The notes beneath the pieces were generated by a model, which was given only the letters and a program-made list of their open reading frames with translations, ran no database searches and was not told the origin of the DNA. From NCBI GenBank assembly GCA_029882975.1, contig JAOUJW010000018.1:1-64000 (forward strand): 64,000 nucleotides of DNA, in the 5' to 3' direction. The translations under genes and the position numbers were made by a program. Shown piece by piece: positions 27,809-37,325 of this stretch (position 1 is the stretch's first letter; each line of letters opens with the position of its first letter). This stretch comes from Gammaproteobacteria bacterium (GTDB lineage: Bacteria > Pseudomonadota > Gammaproteobacteria > SZUA-152).

Positions 27809-30640
27809 ATGCGCTTTAACATCACGCTATTCCAAAGCAAAGTCACACGACGAATGTTTATTCTGTTCGTCTTATCCGCATTGGTTCCTGTAAGCGTACT
27901 CACCTTAATGACTTATAAACAAATCGGTGTGCTTATTGATAAGCAAAGCACTCAGTTTTTGCACCAAAGCAGTAAAGCCATTGGACTGCGTTTATTTGAA
28001 AAACTACAAAACATGGCAACAGTCACGGACCGCTTCAATACTTTGCAAATAACAAATGAATCCGAGCAAAGTACAATACAAAAGAAAATACAACAAGACC
28101 GTCTCCTGGACCGGCTCTTCAGCAATATCAGCTTACATAAGAAAGGTAAAAGCTGGCAACTCTTGGGGGACAAACCGGATTTACCACCTTTATCCATAAG
28201 TGAACATAACCGTTTGAGTAGTGGCGGCCATGTACTGGTATCGGAGATCAATGAGAACGGTGACAGAGAATTTTACTTAATAAAACAAGTTAACCCCGGT
28301 CGCCAATTACTGGTTACCCATATTAGCTCATCTTATCTTTGGGATATCGATCACTTTTTGCCCTCGGACACGGAAGTATGCATTCTCGATCATTTGTACA
28401 AAATTCTATTCTGTACAAACAATATTAAACTGATAAAGGATCAAACACCGGCCGTGTTATCTGCAGCGCAGACCCACTCTTCCTTTGATTGGGATTATGG
28501 TGATATGGAATACACCGCCTATGTCCGACCGCTGTTTCTCAAAGGCGCTTTCCAAAGCCCGGATTGGACCATTGTGTTGTCGACCCCCAAAGCTCGCATA
28601 CTAAAACCTCTAAAACGATTTCAAAACTTGTTTCCACCTTTGATAGCGCTGTCCATATTACTAGTTGGCTTGTTGAGCAGCCATCAGATTCGGAAAAGCC
28701 TCATTCCTTTGGAAAAACTGAAACAAGGGACACAAGAGATTTCCGAAGGCAAATTCACCGCGAATGTGGAAATTCACAGTGGTGATGAGTTTGAAGACCT
28801 GGCACAGTCCTTTAACAAAATGGCAAAAAAACTGGACACGCAGTTCAAAAGTCTACAGATCGTTGCTGAAATTGACAGGATCATGCTCTCCTCGCTGGAT
28901 GCCAACTATATTGTCGAAACCGTAATGGATCGAATAAAAGATATTACGGAAGCTGACAAAAGCTTGATCTATAGAACCAGTACGCAACTAAACAACGAAG
29001 CGGCCAAAATATCCATCTATCACGCCAGCGTCGCCCTCAGCACTGCGGAAACCGAATTGCTGCAACGTAATCCCCGTTACATTTTTGTTCGTAACACAAA
29101 CGAATTCCCTCTGTTTCTAAAGGATCTTAGTTATGAGGGTGCACGATGCCTGGTCATGCTCCCCATTTATTTGAAAAATGAACTGCATGCCACCGCCGTG
29201 GTTGCATACAATGAAGAAGTGGATTTTGATCAGTATGATTTCCAGCACGCTCGGGAACTGTCGGACCGAATCGCCGTCGCCCTGACCAATGCCGATTGGG
29301 AAGACAGGGTCTATCGGCAAACCAACTATGATTCGGTAACAGGTTTACCCAACCGAAAACTATTATCAGACCGGCTGGAACAAGCCATGCAGCGGGCCAG
29401 AAGGGATCACACCCAGATCGCCATCCTGCTCATTGATCTTGATCGTTTCAAAGCAATTAACGACTCCCTGGGGCAATCATCAGGAGACAATATACTAAAA
29501 CTGCTGGGTGGACGTTTTCAACATTGTATACGCGAAACCGATACCCTGGTGCGTTTTGGTGGTGATGAATTTGTTGTAATCATGTCCGACATCCCAACCA
29601 GTAACAATATGGTCAACATTGTGAATCCACTGGCCAAGTCGCTGCTAAATGCGGTTATTTTGCCTTTCAAAATCGGCGGCCATGAGATCAATATAACTGC
29701 CAGCCTGGGCATTGCCCTTTTTCCCAGCGACAGTCGTAACGCAGGTGATTTATTGAAATATGCGGAATCGGCCATGTATCATGCGAAATCTATGGGCAAA
29801 GGCGGCTACCTGTATTACTCAAAAGATATAGATGCCACCACCCTGTCACAACTGGTTCTGGAAAACGATTTACGACACGCATTTCAAAAAGACGAACTGG
29901 AACTGTATTATCAACCTCAATTCGAGTTACAAACAAACACCATAGTATGTGCTGAAGTTCTGGTTCGTTGGAACCACCCCAAGCTGGGATTGTTGACACC
30001 GGATAAGTTTCTACCCCTGGCATTGAACACCGGCCTGATGGTGCCCTTAGGGAATTGGATAGTATCCAAAACCATTGAACAAATACACAACCGTATCCAA
30101 AACAACATACCCCTGATTCGTGTCGCCATCAATATCTCCGCACATCATTTCAATACAGGCAACCTGGTGGAGAAAATTCGCCAAGCCATGTTGGAGAAAC
30201 AAATCAGTTCTGAAATACTGGAACTGGAAATCACGGAAGACACTGTCATGAGCGACTTGGATAAAACGTTTAATATTCTGCAGGAACTAAAGCAACTGGG
30301 CATAAAACTCGCCATTGACGATTTTGGTACCGGCTACTCCTCGCTCAGTTACTTAACTCGATTCCCCATTGACTATTTAAAGATAGACCAGTCGTTTGTT
30401 AAAGAACTGCCTCATAGCAACAGCGTTTCATCCATTGTTGCCGCGACTATTGCCATGGCACACAGTTTGAATCTAAAAGTCATTGCCGAAGGAGTCGAGA
30501 ACAAACAACAACTGGAATTCTTACGCAATAAGAATTGCGATATCGTTCAGGGTTTTCTATTGAGCAAACCTCTACCCCAAGATAAATTAGTCCGGTTGTT
30601 AATCACAAAGGACCGGGATGATCGCACTGCCGCGTCCTGA
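27809..30640 (+). CDS. Membrane GGDEF-EAL protein with HAMP and GAF domains
   Basis: A 943-residue inner-membrane c-di-GMP enzyme. Order: membrane segment (about 14-35), periplasmic sensor region (to about 270), second membrane segment (about 275-293), HAMP (IRKSLIPLEKLKQGTQEISEG), GAF-like region (about 350-490), GGDEF domain (510-680) and EAL domain (695-935). The GGDEF signature is intact (VRFGGDEF) and the product-inhibition site RETD is present at the correct spacing. The EAL signature reads EVL (CAEVLVRW), a variant known in active and inactive phosphodiesterases; the DDFGTGYSSL loop is intact. It lies 10 bp after the pseudopilin gene. Confidence 0.92.
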   Translation: MRFNITLFQSKVTRRMFILFVLSALVPVSVLTLMTYKQIGVLIDKQSTQFLHQSSKAIGLRLFEKLQNMATVTDRFNTLQITNESEQSTIQKKIQQDRLLDRLFSNISLHKKGKSWQLLGDKPDLPPLSISEHNRLSSGGHVLVSEINENGDREFYLIKQVNPGRQLLVTHISSSYLWDIDHFLPSDTEVCILDHLYKILFCTNNIKLIKDQTPAVLSAAQTHSSFDWDYGDMEYTAYVRPLFLKGAFQSPDWTIVLSTPKARILKPLKRFQNLFPPLIALSILLVGLLSSHQIRKSLIPLEKLKQGTQEISEGKFTANVEIHSGDEFEDLAQSFNKMAKKLDTQFKSLQIVAEIDRIMLSSLDANYIVETVMDRIKDITEADKSLIYRTSTQLNNEAAKISIYHASVALSTAETELLQRNPRYIFVRNTNEFPLFLKDLSYEGARCLVMLPIYLKNELHATAVVAYNEEVDFDQYDFQHARELSDRIAVALTNADWEDRVYRQTNYDSVTGLPNRKLLSDRLEQAMQRARRDHTQIAILLIDLDRFKAINDSLGQSSGDNILKLLGGRFQHCIRETDTLVRFGGDEFVVIMSDIPTSNNMVNIVNPLAKSLLNAVILPFKIGGHEINITASLGIALFPSDSRNAGDLLKYAESAMYHAKSMGKGGYLYYSKDIDATTLSQLVLENDLRHAFQKDELELYYQPQFELQTNTIVCAEVLVRWNHPKLGLLTPDKFLPLALNTGLMVPLGNWIVSKTIEQIHNRIQNNIPLIRVAINISAHHFNTGNLVEKIRQAMLEKQISSEILELEITEDTVMSDLDKTFNILQELKQLGIKLAIDDFGTGYSSLSYLTRFPIDYLKIDQSFVKELPHSNSVSSIVAATIAMAHSLNLKVIAEGVENKQQLEFLRNKNCDIVQGFLLSKPLPQDKLVRLLITKDRDDRTAAS

Positions 30641-30945
30641 AACGGTACTCCAATTAACTTTCCATCGGCCACTCCCAACATCAGTTAATATATACACCGG
30701 AAACAGCGTCACCTGACTTGCAGTCCTCTGAGGTTATAATCGTCCCAAAATGCCACACCAAAACAGTCAGCATTGCTTTTTCCATTAAAATAAATCAAAA
30801 TGCTGGCCCATGAAAGACAGCATCAACACTCGGATATGTTAAAGCCTTTCACAGGCGCGACGGTTTCTTACCACCCCTTCCCCATATACTACATTCACAG
30901 GTTGAGATTAACTCAACCTGGCACTACAGTTGCTTCAGTAAAACT
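30641..30945 (+). other. 305-bp intergenic region before the XRE regulator
   Basis: No coding or RNA gene is visible. A possible -10 (TATACT, 30885-30890) without a clear -35 lies just before a perfect palindrome (30898-30920, separate entry), consistent with a self-repressed promoter for the XRE gene. The rest shows nothing recognisable. Confidence 0.5.
30898..30920 (+). promoter_or_regulatory. Palindromic operator upstream of the XRE gene
   Basis: Perfect 9-bp inverted repeat CAGGTTGAG / CTCAACCTG around a 5-bp centre ATTAA. It lies 25 bp before the regulator start codon and 7 bp after a candidate -10 (TATACT), so a bound dimer would cover the transcription start. This arrangement is expected for autorepression by the XRE protein encoded next to it. 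Confidence 0.6.
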
Positions 30946-31290
30946 ATGACGGTAGGAGCAACTCTTCTTGCGCTGCGACGGGCACGCGGTCTCAGTTTAA
31001 CCGACATTGAAAACATGACCGGCATAAATAAAGGTGCCCTATCAAAATTTGAACGAGGTATCGAAGGATTGGGCCAACAAAAATTGGATAAGTTGTGTAC
31101 ATTGTACGGCACGACTCCTTCCGTAATCTATGCCATTGCGCGAGCTGCCACCCATAATCCCAAATTATTGTCAGAACAGGAAAAATTACAATCACTGGTA
31201 AAAAATTTATCTAAACTGATAAATAGATACTTGGCTGCCAGTGATTCAGTTCGAACGGATGTGGAAAAACTGTTGAGCAAAACTAAATAG
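30946..31290 (+). CDS. XRE-family transcriptional regulator
   Basis: A 114-residue DNA-binding protein. Residues 3-60 form a Cro/C1-type helix-turn-helix (LRRARGLSLTDIENMTG, then GALSKFERGIEG as recognition region). The C-terminal 50 residues are helical and probably dimerise. The palindrome immediately upstream is its likely operator. It is followed after 57 bp by an HDOD gene on the same strand. No toxin-like partner is adjacent, so a toxin-antitoxin role is not supported. Confidence 0.85.
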   Translation: MTVGATLLALRRARGLSLTDIENMTGINKGALSKFERGIEGLGQQKLDKLCTLYGTTPSVIYAIARAATHNPKLLSEQEKLQSLVKNLSKLINRYLAASDSVRTDVEKLLSKTK

Positions 31291-31347
31291 GCACAAACCA
31301 ACGACACACACGTTCGAATATCGACGGCATCAGAAGGAGTTTGATGT

Positions 31348-32154
31348 ATGCAATTGCAGGAGTTAATCGACAACCCGGAACTGCCTTCATTACCTGAAGC
31401 GATTGTTCGACTTAATGACGCCGTGGCGCAAAACAAGTCGTTAAAAATCATCAATTCAATTATTAGTCATGAACCGGGATTGTCAGCTCGCACCCTGGAA
31501 CTGGCCAACAGTGCCTGGTACAGACGCCAACAATCGGTGGACACGGTGCGCGAAGCCATCGCCATCATTGGCATTGATTCATTGCAGCAACTATTGTTGG
31601 CAAGCTCGGTGACTCGAATATTTTTTGGTGTCCCAGAGAAACTCATGGACATGAACACATTTTGGAACGATGCCATACGTTTTGCCTGCTACGCAAAAAG
31701 CGTGGCGGAGCAATGTGGTGAAGCAGCGGTTTCTGCCCAACTTTTTACCGCCGGTTTACTGACACCCATCGGCAAACTCATCCTGCTTTTATATGCACCC
31801 GATCAAGCTGCTGCATTGCTACAAGGCAAAGGTGGTTTTGAGGAGGAACAACAGACTCTGGGATTCAGCTGCAATCAAATATCAGCCGCCCTGCTAAAAA
31901 AGTGGCGTACGTCCGAAGCACTACATGCTCCTATAGGCTGTTATCACGCCCCGCAGCATTGCAGCGCACACCAAACCAGCGCTCATATTCTCAAACTGGC
32001 CGCCTTGCTTAGTCTCAACGACTCTAACGGTGAAGGAAAACCAGAAGACAGCCCCAGCTATAAGACTTTAAAGCTGTCGGCTGATTCCTTGAATCTCATC
32101 CATCAAACTGCAAAAGAAGCAATACACAACGCCAAATCACTGGTTGGCCTTTAA
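31348..32154 (+). CDS. HDOD-domain protein lacking the HD pair
   Basis: A 268-residue HDOD signalling protein. LPSLPEAIVRLND (residue 13 on) and EPGLSARTLELANS near 46 match the domain. Where the other HDOD protein has GLLHDIGKL, this one reads GLLTPIGKL, so the His-Asp pair is missing and metal-dependent hydrolysis is not expected. The start has a strong AGAAGGAG 8 nt upstream. Probably in one transcript with the XRE regulator; a protein-interaction role is likely. Confidence 0.85.
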   Translation: MQLQELIDNPELPSLPEAIVRLNDAVAQNKSLKIINSIISHEPGLSARTLELANSAWYRRQQSVDTVREAIAIIGIDSLQQLLLASSVTRIFFGVPEKLMDMNTFWNDAIRFACYAKSVAEQCGEAAVSAQLFTAGLLTPIGKLILLLYAPDQAAALLQGKGGFEEEQQTLGFSCNQISAALLKKWRTSEALHAPIGCYHAPQHCSAHQTSAHILKLAALLSLNDSNGEGKPEDSPSYKTLKLSADSLNLIHQTAKEAIHNAKSLVGL

Positions 32155-32168
32155 AGCAAAAGCTTTAA
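32151..32168. terminator. Small hairpin at convergent gene ends
   Basis: Perfect 7-bp arms TTAAAGC/GCTTTAA with an AAAA loop, containing the stop codons of both the HDOD gene (+) and the propeller/PKD gene (-). AT-rich and without a T-run, so a weak bidirectional terminator at best. Confidence 0.35.
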
Positions 32169-35107
32169 CCAAGACCACCATCTTTCTCGGATAACGCCCG
32201 TTCACTATCGCTCCGCTTGTGATCCCGGTCACTGTCACGGTCGTGGTCCTCGTCATGACGATTAGAGTCCTCATTATCATCTGCATGGGTTCGCATCAGG
32301 CGATATTGCCACACCCGCTCACAATTCTCGTAACGATGTTTATTGTCAATTTCCTCATCAGTCTCATGAGCGGAATCGTCGTGGTCGGACTCGCCCTTCT
32401 TCTTTTTATCGTGGCGGTGTTCGCGGTTGGAGCACGCGCAAGACTTCGATTTTTTCGAACCGGTAAATGACTGCACCTCTGTATACTGCGTGGACGAGTT
32501 GGACGAGTCGTTATGATCATCAGAATCGTCTTTGCGCTCCTCCCTACAAGGTGAACACAAGCTTATCTCCCGAACTGAAATCAGCTCCGACCCCCACTGC
32601 CGCCCAAAATCCACAGTTATCTCCACCCCATTGCCCGGGTCGAACAAACCAAGATCCAGATTGGATCGTCGCAATCGTAAGTTTCCCGTATTCAGATCCA
32701 ACTGCAATCGGGTACTTCCATCCTTGTACACATATACTGTTTCGCTTACGGATTGAAAACTGGCCAGTGGTTGCGAAAAAATCAATATCCCATCCACATG
32801 CACTTGCACCACGCTATCCGCTGCCAACGGGTTTTCCAGTGAAAATTGAGCCACCCATTTGATTTTTCCACTGTCGGATTCCACGCGTAAGAAACCCGTT
32901 TGCAGGGTGATTTGTTGCCTTGCCGAAGTAACCGTAATGGTGATGGAACCGGTGATGCTGTTGCGCCCGTCACTAATGGTAACCCGAGCCTCGTACGTCC
33001 CCTCAAACTCATAGGTATGCACAGGATCCATCTCAGTGGACGTACCGCCGTCTCCAAAATCCCAAAGATAGTGAATACTGTCTCTAGGGGGATAGGGACT
33101 GTTCGCAAAAAACTGTACCGTCAAAGGCGCTGCCCCTGTCGTTACATCGGCGCCGGGAGCAAAAGCCGCCGCTTCAACCTGAACCGTGACACTGGCGGTA
33201 TCCCTATTCCCCAAAGCATCCGTCACTGCCACGCTCACTGTGTAAGTACCTGGCCTGGTAAAAGTGTGGGATACCTGCGCTTGATCTGCGGAGTTACTCC
33301 CATTGGCCGGATCGGAAAAATCCCAGGAATAACTCAAACGGGAACCCTCCGGATCACTGCTGCCTTGTGCCGAAAAAACCACGGTTAAAGGACTGGATCC
33401 TGATATCACGTTGGCGCTGATCACCGCATTGGGAGGTAGATTTTCGTTGGCGGTAATAATGACCTGATCGCCGCTTTGATCCAAACCATCACTGACGTTT
33501 AAAGAGATAATATACTCACCGGAAACATCGGCTAAAAAAGTCGGCGTTGCAGTCGAAGCATCCAGCAAGGCGGCCGAACTTCCAGTTGGTACCGAATCCA
33601 GAGTCCATTGGAATTGCAACGGGCCGGTGTTATCCGGATCCGAGGAAGTGGAACCGTCTAACTGCACCGTTTCCCCCACATAAACGCTACGATCCGCACC
33701 AGCCGCCGCCACAGGTAATTGATTTGCATCGATCATGATGCGCAAGAAGATATCCCATACTCCGTTATTATCGTCACTGACCAGATTCTCCGCTTCGGAA
33801 CCGAATACAACATAGTTTCCACCGGCGGAAATAGCCGGCTCGAAACTGCTGAAGTCACCGGCAATAGATTGATCGTTCATGCTGACCAAAGACGTACTGG
33901 CATTGATGCGGTCTCTCAGAAATATGTCCCATGTAAGAGGATTCTTTCCTGTCTCCAAAGCGGCAGCGGTATAAAACACAACATAACGACCATCGGCACT
34001 GACGTCCGGGCGTCCCAAAGTGTAATTAGCGGCTTGTGCACCGCTACTGCTGACGGAAACACGTTCCAACTGTTGCGTGTCGATTGGATAAGCAAAAACA
34101 TCGCGAAAGCCGTTAGTGTCTCCATCCACCAAATTCGTGGCATTGGACTGAAACAAAACCACCGACCCGTCGGCACTGAGAGACGGGGTGGTACTACCGC
34201 CATTTGCCTGCCCTGCTACCGGGTCACTGATTCGAACCAAGGTACCGGTTTGCAGATTTTTCATGTAAATATCTTCCACGCCATTACTATCACCGCTGAG
34301 AAGATTATCCGACGCCGAATCGAAAACCACCAAGGTGCCCGCCGCATTGATAGACGCGTGGGTACTGCTACCGTTTCCGGGTATACCATTACTCGCGCTG
34401 ATTAATTGTGTTTCACCACTGCTGCGATGATATAAATACACTTGCTCTATCCCTGACAAACTTTGTCCGTCAATCAGGTTGGTAGCCACCGATTGATACA
34501 CAATAAAATCGCCCGTGGCACTGATCATGGGGACTGTGTTTTTGCCATCTGCCTCTACACCGGTGGAAGATACGCTGATTCGGGTCAATTGCTGTTGCAA
34601 TAAATCAAAAAGAAAGACATCCGCCGTCTCATTGGTATCATCCGGCACCAGGTTATTGGCATCGGAACTGAAAACCACAAAACGACCGTTATCACTTATG
34701 GCTGGAAAGTAACTGTTGCCATTGGCCTCAGCAGACATTCCCTGACTCAAACGGGTTGTGGTTCCGGTAAGCCGGTCGCGCAGGAAAATATCCCAAACCG
34801 CGTTATTGTCCTCGGGAACTAGATTATTAGCGATGGAGTCAAAGACGATGAAACGACCGTCCGCACTAATATCCGAACTGATGCTATTGTTATTAGCTTG
34901 GCTTAAATCGGTATGGATGGAAACTCGTTCCGTGATGCCGGCCAGATCCCCTGCTACAGCGGCCGAGAAAGTTTGCTGGGCGCGAAGTGGAGTGTTCGCC
35001 TGCTCGCTACAGGAAACCAATAGTATAAAAACCAGGAAACTCCATGCATATGGCAACACCAGTGCCGCAGATAAGTTCCAATTCCTATTTTTCACAGAAC
35101 GTTTCAC
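32165..35107 (-). CDS. Lipoprotein with beta-propeller, PKD domains and charged tail
   Basis: A 980-residue cell-envelope protein of unknown function. A hydrophobic leader ends in a lipobox (LLVSC, Cys near residue 33). About seven repeats of the type ISADGRFVVFxSxANNLVPxDxN-x4-DIFLRD (70-450) form a TolB/PD40-like propeller. Three PKD-type domains follow (about 460-740; for example YSWDFSDPANG and YLWDFGDGGTS). An approximately 100-residue beta region comes next. The last ~130 residues have a CSPC pair, a CAC cluster, and a very polar tail rich in Asp, His, Arg, Glu and Ser. Start is GTG 35107 with GGGGG upstream. It probably binds ligands or metals at the cell surface; function is not shown. 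Confidence 0.88.
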   Translation of the reverse strand: MKRSVKNRNWNLSAALVLPYAWSFLVFILLVSCSEQANTPLRAQQTFSAAVAGDLAGITERVSIHTDLSQANNNSISSDISADGRFIVFDSIANNLVPEDNNAVWDIFLRDRLTGTTTRLSQGMSAEANGNSYFPAISDNGRFVVFSSDANNLVPDDTNETADVFLFDLLQQQLTRISVSSTGVEADGKNTVPMISATGDFIVYQSVATNLIDGQSLSGIEQVYLYHRSSGETQLISASNGIPGNGSSTHASINAAGTLVVFDSASDNLLSGDSNGVEDIYMKNLQTGTLVRISDPVAGQANGGSTTPSLSADGSVVLFQSNATNLVDGDTNGFRDVFAYPIDTQQLERVSVSSSGAQAANYTLGRPDVSADGRYVVFYTAAALETGKNPLTWDIFLRDRINASTSLVSMNDQSIAGDFSSFEPAISAGGNYVVFGSEAENLVSDDNNGVWDIFLRIMIDANQLPVAAAGADRSVYVGETVQLDGSTSSDPDNTGPLQFQWTLDSVPTGSSAALLDASTATPTFLADVSGEYIISLNVSDGLDQSGDQVIITANENLPPNAVISANVISGSSPLTVVFSAQGSSDPEGSRLSYSWDFSDPANGSNSADQAQVSHTFTRPGTYTVSVAVTDALGNRDTASVTVQVEAAAFAPGADVTTGAAPLTVQFFANSPYPPRDSIHYLWDFGDGGTSTEMDPVHTYEFEGTYEARVTISDGRNSITGSITITVTSARQQITLQTGFLRVESDSGKIKWVAQFSLENPLAADSVVQVHVDGILIFSQPLASFQSVSETVYVYKDGSTRLQLDLNTGNLRLRRSNLDLGLFDPGNGVEITVDFGRQWGSELISVREISLCSPCREERKDDSDDHNDSSNSSTQYTEVQSFTGSKKSKSCACSNREHRHDKKKKGESDHDDSAHETDEEIDNKHRYENCERVWQYRLMRTHADDNEDSNRHDEDHDRDSDRDHKRSDSERALSEKDGGLG

Positions 35108-35276
35108 AGGATGCCCCCAAACTGTGGTTTCAGGGTTTCAGTATAGCCTGCTTCAGACTCGGTTCACAAATAGAGGATCATACAGGCCGCCAATGGGTGA
35201 TCCGGCATTGGATGTGCAATATAATACAGCTTTACCCACTGCGGATACGAACCCACTGCAATATCGGGACCAGTAA

Positions 35277-36212
35277 ATGCTAAATATTTATTCGTTTATT
35301 ATCAATTGGTTAAAAAATGTTCTCAATTTGCAGCGCAGTCAATGCGTAAGCACACCTTTGCCTGTAACCTCTAACAGCGTTAAAGGCTTCGTAGTCAGCA
35401 TGGCCTTGGTTTTGGCGTTAACGGCCTGCTCCACCCAAACCAGCTATAAATATCTGGATTGGATAATACCGTGGTATTTAAGTGATCTGGTCACTTTGGA
35501 CCAGGATCAATCCGATCTACTCAACGCCTATATACAAACCAATTTGAGCTGGCATAAACAAACCCAGATTCCCCGTTATATCGATACCCTTACTCAGATC
35601 AGGGAGGAACTGGATAATCTGGATGGACGAAGAATCCAGCAAATAATTGACGCTTACGAACAATACTGGACACATATTGTGGCGAAAACCACGCCCCATA
35701 TCACTCGTTTGTTACAAAGCGCCTCGGAAGAGCAATTGCAGGAGTTATTCAGTAATCTGGTGCAACAAAATAATAGTTTACGGGAACAATATGTACTGCC
35801 CAGTGTGCGCCAACAAGCTCGATTGCGCAGCCACCAGTTCGCGGATCAAGCCCGTTATTGGGTGGGCGAATTGACTGCCTCACAACAACGAGCCATTGAA
35901 AAATGGAGTTTGCGTTTGCGCCCTGCCAATCAATTGTGGATACAACACCGATTGCACTGGCAGGAAAACTTCCGAGTTGCGCTGAGTGCTCGCGATGATC
36001 CGGAATATTTTGGATCCATTATGCAAGAATTATTGATTTCCCCAGACAGATACTGGACGGAAAAATACGCCACCGTACAACGAATTAACGAGCAACAAAC
36101 CATTCAATTAATCTTGTATTTGGTACGGGATTTAACCGAATCACAACGAGATTTTTTGGTACAGCGAATCGATGAAATATTGGCACAATTAAAAGAAATT
36201 TATTATTCCTAG
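35277..36212 (+). CDS. DUF6279-like lipoprotein
   Basis: A 311-residue envelope lipoprotein of a family with no known function. A lipobox LALTACS ends a hydrophobic segment (cysteine near residue 51). The N terminus before it is unusually long (about 40 residues), so translation may begin downstream, for example at TTG 35358 or ATG 35400. The mature part is helical and rich in Gln, Trp and charged residues; the WIIPWYLSDLVTLDQDQ and YVLPSVRQQARLRS segments resemble DUF6279 proteins. Divergent from the propeller/PKD gene across 169 bp. Confidence 0.75.
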   Translation: MLNIYSFIINWLKNVLNLQRSQCVSTPLPVTSNSVKGFVVSMALVLALTACSTQTSYKYLDWIIPWYLSDLVTLDQDQSDLLNAYIQTNLSWHKQTQIPRYIDTLTQIREELDNLDGRRIQQIIDAYEQYWTHIVAKTTPHITRLLQSASEEQLQELFSNLVQQNNSLREQYVLPSVRQQARLRSHQFADQARYWVGELTASQQRAIEKWSLRLRPANQLWIQHRLHWQENFRVALSARDDPEYFGSIMQELLISPDRYWTEKYATVQRINEQQTIQLILYLVRDLTESQRDFLVQRIDEILAQLKEIYYS

Positions 36213-36312
36213 AACGCGGGGAGGTATATCAGTACCATCACAGCATCAAGAGATGGGAATTTACGCTTTTTGCGTTATTATATCCATACTGTCCGCCAAT
36301 ATAGGGGCTGAT

Positions 36313-36612
36313 ATGCTAACAATGAAAAAGAAAATCCAATGGTTTGTGTTGCTGGGCTTACTACTCGGCAGTATGAATACTATGGCCGATGTATTGTCCA
36401 TCCCGGACGCAGACTCCGATCCTTCTGTGGTGTTACCTGATCGAGGGATGAGCATGGATGAGGTGACCGCAAAATTTGGAGAACCTCTGCAAGTCATCGA
36501 CGCTATCGGTAAGCCGCCCATAACCCGATGGATGTATGATCAGTTTACGGTTCATTTTGAATACCAGTACGTGATTCACGCATTTAAAAAACGCAAGACC
36601 GCCCAAGAATGA
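36313..36612 (+). CDS. Small exported SmpA/OmlA-like protein
   Basis: A 99-residue protein with a signal peptide (KKKIQWFVLLGLLLGSMNTMA) and a short mature domain with SMDEVTAKFGEPLQV and TRWMYDQFTVHFEYQYVIH. This alternation resembles the SmpA/OmlA (BamE-like) fold that helps outer-membrane assembly, but no lipobox is present. The frame reaches 36253; ATG 36313 has AGGGG 6 nt upstream. Its stop overlaps the next gene's ATG (ATGA), so it is coupled to the Nudix gene. Confidence 0.75.
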   Translation: MLTMKKKIQWFVLLGLLLGSMNTMADVLSIPDADSDPSVVLPDRGMSMDEVTAKFGEPLQVIDAIGKPPITRWMYDQFTVHFEYQYVIHAFKKRKTAQE

Positions 36613-37172
36613 AATTTTGCAGTGATTGTGGCGCAGACGTGAGCTTTAAAGTTCCGGATGGCGATAATCTGCCCCGCTATATTTGCCAAAATTGCGGTCT
36701 TATCCATTACCAAAACCCGAAAATTGTCACCGGCTGTATTCCCGAATGGGAAGACAAAATTTTATTGTGCAAACGCGCTATAGAACCACGCTACGGTCTC
36801 TGGACCTTGCCGGCCGGTTTTATGGAAAACCAGGAAAGTACCGATGCCGCGGCTGCCAGGGAAACACTGGAAGAAGCCAATGCCCGAGTGCTGCGGTTAC
36901 GCTTATATGCTGTCTACAATATCCCGCGTATCGACCAAGTGTACATTCTGTTTCGCGGTCAACTGCAAGACCTGGACTTCAGTCCAGGTAGCGAAAGCCT
37001 GGACACCCGGTTATTCACACACGACCAAATACCCTGGGATGAATTGGCGTTTCCCGTAATGACGGAAACCTTGAAACGCTATTACCAAGACCGCGACTCC
37101 GGAAGTTTAACCAATTTGAATGGCGGTAGTACCGGCCATACACATTTTGGCAGTATTTTGGATTTGCGGTAG
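36609..37172 (+). CDS. Nudix hydrolase with zinc ribbon
   Basis: A 187-residue hydrolase of nucleoside diphosphate derivatives. The N-terminal zinc ribbon CSDCG...CQNCG (residues 4-33) precedes the Nudix domain; the box is GFMENQESTDAAAARETLEEA (G-x5-E-x7-RE-x2-EE), with Asn at the usual Gly after EE. The zinc ribbon plus Nudix layout recalls NudC-type NADH pyrophosphatases but is shorter, so substrate is open. Coupled to the small exported protein by a 4-bp overlap. Confidence 0.9.
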   Translation: MKFCSDCGADVSFKVPDGDNLPRYICQNCGLIHYQNPKIVTGCIPEWEDKILLCKRAIEPRYGLWTLPAGFMENQESTDAAAARETLEEANARVLRLRLYAVYNIPRIDQVYILFRGQLQDLDFSPGSESLDTRLFTHDQIPWDELAFPVMTETLKRYYQDRDSGSLTNLNGGSTGHTHFGSILDLR

Positions 37173-37200
37173 TTGCCCCAACTCTTTCGCCTCAACGGTG

Positions 37201-37285
37201 GGGGGCATTTGGGGAATACCCAATGCCCCCGTTCTGTTCGGCTCATTGCAACTCGAAAAAACAACGGTGCTTCGTTGTATTTTTA
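37201..37285. terminator. Two hairpins between convergent genes
   Basis: The first hairpin (37201-37230) has GC-rich arms, GGGGGCATT paired with AATGCCCCC, with inner GGG/CCC pairs. The second (37261-37278) is ACAACG/CGTTGT with a 6-nt loop, an A-run before it and ATTTTT after it, so it reads as a Rho-independent terminator in both directions. Together they separate the Nudix gene (+) from the symporter gene (-). Confidence 0.65.
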
Positions 37286-37325
37286 GGCGGCGCGAGATAC
37301 CGGCTGTGGTGTGACGGTGGAGGCT

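Noticed and set aside
32219-35276. Several plus-strand open frames opposite the propeller/PKD gene
   Set aside because: They are antisense shadows of a long repetitive gene and lack start signals.
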